Source of the DNA: Aspidiotus rigidus
Taxonomy: Eukaryota; Arthropoda; Insecta; Hemiptera; Diaspididae
DNA: 64,000 nucleotides
Reading direction: 5' to 3'
NCBI GenBank assembly: GCA_035079385.1
Contig: JAVHKY010000005.1
Location: forward strand, 2,232,001-2,296,000
The notes under the pieces were generated by a model. That model did not search any database and had not been told where the DNA came from. It was given only the letters and a program-made list of their open reading frames with translations. Positions within the stretch are counted from its first letter, which is position 1, and each line of letters begins with the position of its first letter. The position numbers and the translations under genes are program-made. Below are positions 18,501 through 30,500 of this stretch, piece after piece.

Positions 18501-21500
18501 ATATATTTAGGATCTTAATTCGAATGTTCGTTGATTGAAGTAATTTAGAACAGGAATCCGTGATCGGGAAGTACGAGTATAATATCACCCAACCAAAATG
18601 TGTAAAAATGCCAATTTCTACTATTAAAATCATCCTGAAATGAATGAGAATTTCGTTGCGAAAACTATTGGAAAAATTGAAGTCATTACTGAGAAATTAT
18701 TTTTGTATCGGACATTATCGGCGTATCATTCTATGTACCGTGAATCGAAAAATTTAACTCGCCCTGGACAAATATCTTGAGGATTTATTCATGATTCATC
18801 TTGTAACTCATTTCGAGAATTAGTTTCTTTCTCTTCTGAGTGGAAGTTTGTCTTGAATAATTGCGTATCACCTTCGTCAAATTATTAACTCGTACTTTTC
18901 TGGAAATACTTTTCAAACGTTGAAATCATTTCAATCGATTTTTTCGTTGGTATCTGATGTGAAGATGAGAGAAACGTTTTCAGTTTTGAGATATCGTCTG
19001 TTTACCTTCGAAAATGGTACTCGTATTATATAGTTCGACTAAGTGGTGTAAATTACTAAGATCCCATGTTCTTGGAAAGCGTTATCAATAATTCTCATGT
19101 GACGTAAAATAACGCTTGAAATTTATTTATTTTTCGAAGTGAGATTATAGAAAAAAAGGTAGCTAGTTCAAATGATGCATGATTCATATTTGAAAAGGCC
19201 AACAGCCGACGAACTCATCATAATGACGAGGATTTTAACCCTAATGTCGCACTCTTTTCGTCCGAGTGTTTCTCATATTTCCTGAAGACGTAGAAAACTT
19301 ATTTCTTTCTACGAGTACCAACTTAATGTTATGAAATTCATGGTATCACGGAAAAGTCACGTTCCTTATTATTAATAATTTTAAAAAATCAAATATCAAT
19401 TTGATGATAACGAAACAGACAGCTAGAAACTATGAGTATTGTGTGTATAATTGTAGTCGCCCGTGCGAAAAAGGATATACCGAGAGATGTATTCCGGTCT
19501 CTGGTCACCTAAAAAACTAGACCCAACATTTTTTTTTATTTTATTGACGTATCCGAGATCGTCTTCAAATTGAATTGTCTTTCAAAAGTTCGGATTCTAT
19601 CTTCGATCTTTGGCCATATAAGCGTTTGGTACACCCGCGCCACCCATGAAACTTGTAAACAAGGTCCAGCGCCCCTTATTTTCTTATGTATTTCCTGATT
19701 ATGTCCTCTGTTCAAAGATTCTTGCATGGTCCTACGTTGAAAAACTCATTCAATCATCGCACGAGCCCGTAATAGTGCCGCTAGGCGCGCCACGAGCGGC
19801 TAGTAAGAAATATATGTAATTGTAGAACCTGCTCGTCTGTCTGTGAAATACTAGATCGATTGAGCTCATCTCTTTGAATTCTATTCGTCTTTATTCAGAG
19901 GAGATTCTTGATAGAAGATGTAAATTTAAACTCCAGGAGAGATAAAGTCTCTTCTCAGAGAAGCTCGGAGTAGATTTTGGAGATCAAGGAGACACTGTGA
20001 AAAGCTTGATTTAGTGAGTGTTTTATGCCTTTAAACAGCTTTAAACCGCATTTAAATCCTGAATGACAAGCCCTCAAGTCTATATGAACGTGGTTTTTAT
20101 AGAATAAATGTTCGTAATTTCGAGTCCCGAAACTTGTGCTTTGGCAGACTGTCCACCGAGGTCACTAATTAGTTGTTGATCACTTTTATCACTTTCTGCT
20201 CAAAATGGTCGTTCAAGTCGTTTTTTCGTTGAAAACTTGCCTTTTTCACTCGAAATTTAAAAAAAAAATAAGCGTATTATTTTTTTGAAAATTAAAGGAA
20301 CTAATTTCATCAAAATTAAAGGAACTCTTGAAGATACAAAATGTGAGGCACCTCATTGACCACATCAAACTTGAAGGGACCAATTTTGTAGAAGGTCCCT
20401 TCGATTTTGATGTTATCGATAGGTATCTCCCATTTTAAATCATGGAAAGTCCTCCAAATTTTCATATAATTAGTCTCTCCAATTTTGGTTGATTGATAAG
20501 GTACCTCGCATTTCAAATCATTAAGAGTCCCTCGAATGTTGATGGAATCAGTTCCACTAATTTTTATGTGATCAATGCAGTACTTTTTTATTTTGAATCA
20601 TGGAAATTCCTTCAAATTTTGGTAAAATTAACCCCTCTAATTTTGATGTGATTGATGAGGTATCTCGTATTTCGAATTAAAAAGTCCCTCACCTCAATTT
20701 GGAAGGGCTGTTTTCATAGAAATTTGAGGGATGATTGATAATTCCAAATGCTTTTCTAAGATCAGAAGCAAGGATAGGTGCAGGGTCAGAAAATCTGTGG
20801 GATAGAAAGGAATCGTTGCAAAGACAATTGCGTCATGTTCTAAGGCAGTCGATGTGACCCGGAACCCACAGGAAGGAGACATATGTAGAAATGGATGATA
20901 GCGGTTGCAGGAGTAAATGATTACGCTGATTTGGGAAATTAGTTGAATAAGAGTCCTGTATAACCAGGAGAGATGAAAAAGAGTCAGTCAACAGTGGATA
21001 TTTGAGCTGGGGTGAGGGAATGGAGATGAGAAAGACACGAGTACATGGCGTTTTACTTGGTAGTGAAAATGCAGGCAGAATTTCATCAAGGAACCTGTTT
21101 TATTGGTGGTTTTTTCGAAAGACCGCCTGCCGGCTGGCAAGGCTCAAAGCTCGAACATTTTCCTAGTCCTCCTCCTACCATATACAGCTTAAGCGGCGGG
21201 GCCTGTAACCTCACAATCTGATGACGTCATAAACCAAGCATTTCAAGCCTTGTGACGTCACAATCTACCTTTTTCAAATCCCACGTGTCTCATATTTCAA
21301 TCAACGACTGATCACGACTCCTTGGGTCGAGTACGCGTATCCCGATTTTGGTCCAAATTTAGATCCGTCAGTAAAAAGGATGTCTATCGGTCAAGTAAGT
21401 CAAGTAAATCAAGTAAAAGTCGAAGTATTTTATAAAAGGTCAAGGAAGCAAGTAAAAGTCAAGTATCTTCATTAACGGTCAAGTGAAAATGGGAAAAATG

Positions 21501-24500
21501 ACAAAACCATTTGAAAAAAGCAGAAAAAAACTCATTGGTCTCTAACGGTGTTGAACGAGGGGTGGCAGGGAACCCGGCACGTGGGATCTGAAAATGTAGA
21601 TTGTGACGTCACACGCCCCGCTCCAAGCTATATATTATAGGAGGAACTTGGAGAAAGACTTGAAATTTCCGAGCTCCGAGCTTTGACGGATGGCAGACTT
21701 TTTTGTGGACCCCCCTTCGATGAAACAGGTTGCCTATTGAAACAGTGTTTTTAGCCAATTTGACTTTTTTTTCTCTAGCGAGGAACCTGTTTTATTAGAA
21801 GTTTTTCAAAAAAAACGTCCGCTTTCCGACCGGCCGGCAAAGCTTGGAGCTCGAAAATGTTCTAAGCGCACCTCCAAGTCCCTCTCCTATCATATATAGT
21901 TTGTGGGCGGGGCCTGTGACATCACTGTTTGATAACGTCATAGGTCAGCCATGTGATGTTACAATCTGAAGACGTCATAGATCCATTTTTTCAAGTTCCC
22001 TTCCTATTAAATATAGCTCCGAAGTCCGGGACTGTGACATCACAATTATATACGTCAACCTTTTAACATCACAATCCGATGACGTCATCAGTTTTAACAG
22101 GGAACCTGTTTTATGGCGGGCTTTTTGAGAAATTTGCCGTGCGCCGTCCGCCGTCCAGCAAAAAACTTGGAAAAATGTCGACTCTCGTGCTATATATAAT
22201 AGGAGGGGGACTTGGAAAAATTTCTACTCTCGAGCCATATATGATAGAAGGGGGACTTGAAAAAATTTCGACTATCGCGCTACATATGATCAGTGTTCGG
22301 ACCGGGAATCCCGAACGGGAATTCCCGCGGGAATATTCCCGGGAATTCAAGAAAATTTCCCGGGAACATGATGAAAAATCGGAAAAATTTCACGAATTTC
22401 CGAAACATTCCCAGTTCCCGGGAAAATGACTGGGAATTCCCAGTCCTAAATTGAATTCCCGGGAACGTCCGAACACTGTATATGATAGGAGGGGACTTGG
22501 AAAAACATGGGAAGCAAATCGATCATATGGTATTAAGCAAAAATGAGAAAGAATTGAGGGAAAAAAAGTTTTTTTCAGAAGTCTATTACTCACACACTAT
22601 AAATATAAACTTTTTTCCGCAAAATCCGTTTTAATTTTTGATTAATTTCATACTGATCTCTGCTCCCCGTGTATTTCTTATGAGAGCAAATTTCTCGTTG
22701 GATAAATTTCTTGCAGAATGAGTACTCTTGCCAAACAAATCGATATCAGTCGATATTTTTGGTATCTAAAGTACAGTCTGTTCCAAGAGAGTTTGGAATT
22801 ATAGAGGATAGTCAACCCACGTCACTCACGCTTATTTTACGTTACGGAATGCGAATGGAATGCGGGTTCCCCGTGATTTATAATACCAAACTCTCGTGGA
22901 ACAGACTGTAGAATGTTTGTCTGTATGTATGTATGAATGTCCATAACTTTTGAACGCCTTCACCTATTGACCTGGAATTTTTTTTGAAAAATTTCGCTTT
23001 ATTTGGGTCAGGTTTTTGAATAAATTTCGACGTTCTGACTCCCTCGATGTGGAGTAGGGGGCGAAAAAATTAGGGAAAAACGGGAATTATCAAGTACTGA
23101 AACTGCTTCTCGCTGTACCTTGGACGTACGCGCGTTGTTCCAACCCTTCAAACGCGTTGAGCGGCGCAGTTTTAAAAATTAAGTTATCGTGATAACTCGA
23201 GTTTTACTCATTTTTATGAAAAATTGAAGAGAACAAAAATTGTTGCCCCTGTAATTTCCTTTCGAATGAGCCCGATCCCAGATTTTTAGCAGGAAATTTT
23301 GTGACCACAGTATTCGCTGTACTTTCATAATACAGAGGTAGTTATTTTTATTCACAGTTTTAAAACCACCTACATAGAGGGTTTTACATCCGGTACCTAT
23401 CTCATACAGGAACCAATATCCAGACACGCACTGCACTGCGTGTGTGGGCTAATGGAAATGACCCTTTTGTTACCTGTTGTCTGTGTATTTTCTTAGAGAC
23501 TGGTAAAATGTCAATGGATTTGTCTGTATTCTGCTGGGATACAGGCTTCACGCATTAAGTCAGCTCTCAAGTAAATCAGTGTGTACTGTAATTCGGTAAT
23601 TTTAATTTTTGCGCGACTAAGAACTTCGATATTTTATAAGCACAAGTTGCAGTGTTTGGTGTCTAAGTTACTCATTTTTGAACTGAACAGTTGTGAATTT
23701 TGCAAAACTCTTTCCCCTTTGTTCTTTGTTCTTTTTTTTTTTTTTCTTCTTCTTTTCTTTTAAGCTAAATTTTTTTCCTTATTTTCTTTTAAGCTAAAAG
23801 TGTTTAGTGTCACGTGAAAATCAAAGTGAGCTTAACTGAAGAAGAAGAAAATTCTGGTGACAGGTTGTAGTGCATGCAGTAGTTTAGCAGATACTTTTAA
23901 GTTGAAAATAAAAATTAATTGACTGATCACCAAGAGTATTCAAGGGAGCTCTTTACCTACAAAACACACATACCTACAAGATACAGGTACCTATAAAGCA
24001 CAGATTCTACTCAACACACAGCTAGCGGTCAGGCGTGCCGCCAACCGCTAGTCATAAATAACACAGTCCATTCAAAGTCCACACAGACCCACTGTCCAAA
24101 GCATGAATACAAGACGCAATTGATCGTTTCAAAATTGGTAACACATTTTTGTTTACTTTTGTTTGGTAGGAAGTTTTCTATACTTGCATATGGGGAATAA
24201 GTGGTTTTCAAGTTTTGCTCAAAAATGAAAGAGTTTCATGAAAAATTGCCAAGAACAAAAGTTGTAGCCGTTGAAATGTTCTTTTAGTAATGGTCACCTT
24301 GAATTTTTCAAAATAGAGATGTTTTACATGTAATATCTCCTACCAAAACAAAAGTAAACAAAAATGTGTTATCAATTTTGAAACGATCAATACCGCGCAA
24401 CGCAAGCGTGCGAACGCTAGAACTTCGAGACTCGCGGAATCAACTTCCCTCCCAATGTGGCGTGAAATACCGACTCGTTACGGACGAAAAAAAAACCGGT

Positions 24501-27500
24501 TATACAAAAAGCCAATCGATTGATAAGCGATAACAGCAAACAACCCATTTTTTGTGGTCGGCCTACAGCTGCAAGCTGCGGCAGACCACCTTACAATCAC
24601 TTTTTTTTTCTCCTTCAATTTTCAGTTTGTTTACATACGTCATGTTATCAGTTGACTGTTAGCTGCACGCTGCAGGTCAGACTACGTGTTACCTTATCTC
24701 ATTTGAGCACGAGAGCAATTATCAGATCATGATGAGAATAAGTTATTTTCTTGTGCGTAAGTATTTGCGAATACGCGTTTCATGTATCTCTATGTTCGAA
24801 GCATTTTAAGTAGCGAGAACCATCGTCAAAGTAGGAAGCCGACCCCGGTACTAGCTCGCCTGCGAGGTAGCTTGTTTGGTAATATACTTAGAAGATAGAA
24901 GATAGATAGGTAGTCATCATACTCTCGCTCATGTTTTAAGATACAGTAATTAATAATTAGAGATGTGATTTGCTGGCATGTGCCGAATGAATTTGTTTGA
25001 GGGCAGACGAGAAAAAATGAATAATAAGCACGAATTAGGGTAGTAGGAGGCTGGAAAAGAAATTTTATTTTGCCGAAAACGAGATAAATGCTGAATAATG
25101 CCGAAATAGTAATTTTCATACGAAAATGGAATACAATTCATACTTTTGTGATTCATGAATCATGAATAGACCTCTAATAATCAATCCGATGTAGGTATAG
25201 TACAACATTACTCATGAAACCAGTGACCTAATGGAGTTTATGATAAAGCAATGTGGGCCAGTAAATACTGGAAATCGTTTATCTGCTGGTAGCCAAAAAT
25301 CATACTAGGGTTTTGAAATTAATGGTATTGTTTAAATTCGGTAACTCCTTGCTAGGAACTTTTTATTAGTCAACATCATTCTCTTTTATGAAAAATTTTA
25401 CGTAGAATAATTTGTAACTGAGGTATTTTTACCGTATCTGTGTAATTCTGTCGGAAAAATTCGAAATTTTTTGGGAAAAGTTCTGCGGTTCAGCGAGCGT
25501 GTCTCTCGATCAAATTTGATTATTGACAGTGAGATGAAGAAGTATACCAAATTTCTTGCTAACTTTTATCAAAAAAAGTAGGGCTGGCCTTATTTTCGAC
25601 GCTTATCGTCTCCACTACCTACGTAGGAAAAGAGTGTTGAATATCTTTTTTTTTAAATTTATTTTTACGAGCATTGAAGCAATGGATGAATAGTAGGTTA
25701 AAAGCCAGTCATACCCTTAACGCATGACATCAGTCTGCATAGACGCATAGAAAGAAAAAAGATCGTTTCCTGTGTGAGAAACCGGATGTAAATTCCACAT
25801 TCCTCCCTGGAACTCGGTACCTTTTTTTTTTTTTTGGTGGTTTTCAAAGCCGACGACGATATTTTTCTGACCCATCGTTACTCGTATCACAGAAGTAGGG
25901 AGCATTTTCAAGAAAATATTTTAAATAGATTCCTTTTGAAATCTAGAATCGAATTTATTCGAAAAGAATTTACAGCGGTTGCAATTTTTATTCACTTCAA
26001 CTTTTCTGAACGTTTGAAACAACGCGACGTCGATAATCCTTGTTTTTTCTCACTGCTCCTCCCATTTCCTGATCGTATTCGATAGTATTAGAAGAGTTAT
26101 ACATAATTTTCTTGTAATTTTGAAACCTACGTGTGATACAGAATTTAGCACCTTCCCGCCTTTCAACGCCTATTGTACTGAAAGGCTCTAGCCGGGTAAG
26201 GGGGGGGGAGGATGGCCTTAGTCGGAAAATTTTCCAAATGTCCGTCAAAATGTTGTCCCCAATGAGAAAACTCGAAATCCGAAAAATTGGATCCGTCCGC
26301 TCACACACATGGGCTGCAGAGACATTTTTAGGCCTACAATCCAAATGGCTATATCTCAGCCAATAATGATCGCACAGCGATGAAACTTGAGGACATCGCG
26401 GTGAGAGAACAACTACGACCCGGAATTTGAATGAGCGGGGGAATTCATGAAAATTCTCGTTAAGTCATACCCATGTAAGCGAATTACACAATACCAAAAC
26501 TCACAGTCCTCCAGGGTGAAAAATTGGATTTTCTCGATTATTTGTCATTTCCAGAAGGTTTCAGCTACTGAAGAATTTCTTGACTATTTTTTTCATACTT
26601 GGCGGACATGTTTACTTAAGAATTTACCTAATTGATGGAGGATATATGAAAAATCGCAGTTCTCCAGGTTGAAAAAGTGGATTTTCTCACTTCTCTACTA
26701 TTTTCAGACTGTTCCAGCGACTGGAGAATTTTTCAACTATTTCACTCAACCTAACGTACTCCACCTCAGCGGTAGACATGTTTACATAAGAATTGACCAA
26801 ATTGATAAACGAAATACTAAAAATATATTTTCGGTCTATCAAGATTCCCATTTCATCTAACGGAGGAATGCGTATTTTTTACCTCGAACATTGACATTGA
26901 TTTCTCGCGGTCTATTGCGGTAGCAGTCATAGTTCACCCCGCTATTCATGGAAAAATCACAGAAATTCATTAAATATTGATTTTTTTGGGAATGTTGCAC
27001 CTCACCGAGGACTATGGTACTCATGTATGTTGTAGTAGAGGGTATGGCGCTTCAAATGAATGATTTTCCCCAGGTGCCTCCCCCCGTTTTTTTTTTTTTT
27101 TATTCGAGTTTGAAGTTTTCTTATAGCAAGAAACTAGGGAAAATATGAATGGTTTTCTTTGAAAAAAATACCATAGATGAACGTTCACATAAATACTAAA
27201 ATGTCCTCTGGTTTCATCGCTGTACGATCATTATTGGCTGAGATATAGCCATTTGGATTTTAGGCCTAACAATGGCTCTGCAGCCCATGTGGGTGAGCGG
27301 ACGGGTCCAATTTTTTGGATTTCGAGTTTTCTCATTGGGGACAACATTTTGACGGACATTTGGAAAATTTTCCGACCAAGGCTATTTATCTCCCCTTTCC
27401 CGGCTAGAGCCTTTCGCCTCAATGAAAATTTTCTGCGGACAGCCAGGATTTTGTCGCGGAATAATTCAATAAACACCTCAAAAATTCTGATGATTTTGTC

Positions 27501-30500
27501 AAAAAATGTTGAAAATCGAAAAAGTCAAATTCGGAAACCCCTTGCTAGGAACTTTTTATTAGTCAACATTATTCTCTTTTATGAAAAATTTTACGTAGAA
27601 TAATTTGGAACTGAGGTATTTTTACCGTATCTCGTGTAATTCTGTCGGAAAAATTCGAAATTTTTTGGGAAAAGTTCTGCGGGTCAGCGAGCGTGTCTCT
27701 CGATAAAATTTGATTATTGACAGTGAGATGAAGAAGTATACCAAATTTCTTGCTAGCTTTTGTAGGGCTGGCCTTATTTTCGACACTTATCGTCTCCAAT
27801 TCCCAGGGAAGGGAGTGTTGAATATCTTTTTTTTTAAATTTATTTTTACGAGCACTGAAGCAACACGACGGACTATTAATTAGCTCGACGAATATTACAT
27901 ATGAGTAAAGATAGGTGTAATATACATCTTAGAATGATGAGTTAGGGATGCGTCTTATGAAATCTAATTTCTTCTCATTTTATTCAAATTTTTACCGGTA
28001 CTTGTTCAATAGGGCTTTTCCATGTCGGCGCATTGCATACGTATTCTCCTACGTGTTATCGAAATGGTAGTATTTCTAACATTGCTCTTATGGGTGTTGC
28101 TGGATTGCATACTCATTTTCATTGTGGAGTAGTTTGCCATAAGAGCAATGTTAGAAATACTACCATTTCGATAACACGTAGGAGAATAAGTATGCAATGC
28201 GCCGACATGGAAAAGTCCTATAGGTTTTTGTCAAAAGTTTTTGGATATTGTTGTATAAAATAAGTCGCAAACGATATTTTATTGAACGAAAAATCGTATT
28301 ACCGATAAGAATGTCGAAGTATATGGCTGACAAACCCGTTAGGAGGATTTATTTCTTGTCATGATTCATTCAGGTCGCTGTAGACTAGTATCGCTCAGGT
28401 AAAATTTCTTCTCGAAAAGGTATTCCTTTTTTTTTTTTTTCGCTATTGTGAAAACGTTGAAAGATGGCGACATTTCGGAGTCTGCGGACCTTAATTCGTC
28501 ACGATCGCCTTATACTCCTTAAGAACCAATTCGCATTTGTACTGTGCACGAAATATCTCACTGCGCATCCAAACCTTTTTAACCTCACTCGGTAAAGGTA
28601 ATTGGAAAGTAAACTCATCACTGTGCACGCACCACGTTCCTTAAAATGTTCGAATGCATTACTGGACAGTTCGCTTAGATTTTTCTTGGGATACTGTTTA
28701 TTTATTTATTTATTTATCAACGCGTCGACGTCTAATTGTGAGTTACATTACAAAGTTTGGTATTTGTATTTACAGTTTATAATATTTAAATTATGTCTAG
28801 AGAAGTTCGTGGATTCCTGTTCGATGTAGGAACGTAAGTAGAAGTGTGACTTTTCCGGGAGCGTCTTCCATGATGTCCAGGTATTGTGTAACTGGTTTCC
28901 CATAAATCTCTTGTCGGAGACGTTCATATATTGGGCAGGAGTTCAGTATGTGGGTTACTGTTAGGCGAGTGTGTGGGCAGTGTTCGCAATGTGGTGGTTC
29001 TGGATTTGTGAAGAGTGGAGCGTGTGTGAGTTTGGTGTGACCAACTCTCAGCCGTGCTAGTATGACTTCGTTTTGTCTGCAGTTTAGGTGTTCCACCTGC
29101 CATCTTCTTTTTATATCAGGTTTGATCGAACGTAGCCTGGTAGCCGAGCTTGTGGTTTGCTGTGACCATTCTTCCTGGAATTTTTCTTGAATGCGTGTTA
29201 GTATATAACGATTTATCACATTCGCGTCTGGTAAATCTATCTTATATTTTTCTAATAAGGTAGTGCATCTTGTTCCAAAGGATGGAATTGTTGGAGAATG
29301 GAACGTTCGGTAGTAGTTTATATTTTCTTTCTCGGTTCTGATTTTTATGTACTGTGACAGGGTTGGATACGTAATTTCTGTGGTGGGTGAGTGTTAGTGT
29401 TGATGCGTCCGCGTGGATGTTCCAGACAGGGCTAGTGCGGACGATACCGGTGCTGATACGGAGTGCCGTGTTCTGTACAGTATCTAGCTTCTTGATATGT
29501 GATGTTTTAGCTGAGCTGTAGATTGAACAACCGTAATCTAAGATGGTGCGGACATGTGATTGGTAGAAACGCAAAAGTAGTTTGCGAGATACTCCCCAGC
29601 TTTTGCGGCTCATTGTTCTCAGTAGGTTCATTCTGGTTAGACATTTCAGTTTTAATGATTCAATGTGATGTTTACAGGTCAGTCGCGTGTCAAACGTGAG
29701 GCCCAAGAATGTAGCTGTGTTTGCTAGTGGGATCAGGACGTTGTTTATATGTTGATTGAGCATACTTGGAACCGTTTTTTTCCTTGTGAAGATGACTGCT
29801 TTCGTTTTTGCTGTGGAAAACTTAAGGTCACGAGATTTATACCACCGTTCAAGTTTGCTGATGCTGCGCTGCAAGAGGTTGGACAGTTGTGAAATGTTGT
29901 CTCCACGTGTGTAGATGGCGAGATCGTCGGCAAAGAGCGAATAGTTGACTTTTGCGGGAAGGCAGACGTCGATGTTTATGAGTGTTAGTATAAACAGGAG
30001 TGGACTGACTACTGATCCCTGTTGTATACCAGTTTCTTGTTCTCTGGATGATGAGAGATGATTACCACCGAGGCGTATTTGGAATGTTCTGTTGTGCAGG
30101 AAGTCTTCGAGGAAGGCGTACATATATCCTTCAATACCTAGAGTTTGTAGTGCAGATATTATTGCAGCGTGGGAGATTCTATCGAAGGCTTTTTCAATGT
30201 CGGTTGTTGACGAGTCCGTCGGTTATTTCTTGTGTTAGTCTGAGGAGATTATCATTAGTTGATTTGCCAGGCCTGAATCCACTTTGATATTTATCAAGAA
30301 GTTTTTTATCTATAAGGTACCTATGTGCTTAATCGTTTGACAATTATTCTTTCCATCAGCTTGCATAAGACGTTTGTGAGTGCAATAGGGCGATAACTTC
30401 CTGCTTCAAGCTTGTTCTTGCCCGGTTTCTTGAAGGGTAGTATGTGTGCTTTTTTCCATTCGTGCGGAATGTGTTTACTTTTCCATATAATATTGAGGAA

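Noticed and set aside
26133..27603. Open frames on both strands at the ends of the short foldback element
   Set aside because: They are mirror translations of the same inverted arm, recur in the longer copy, and match no protein.
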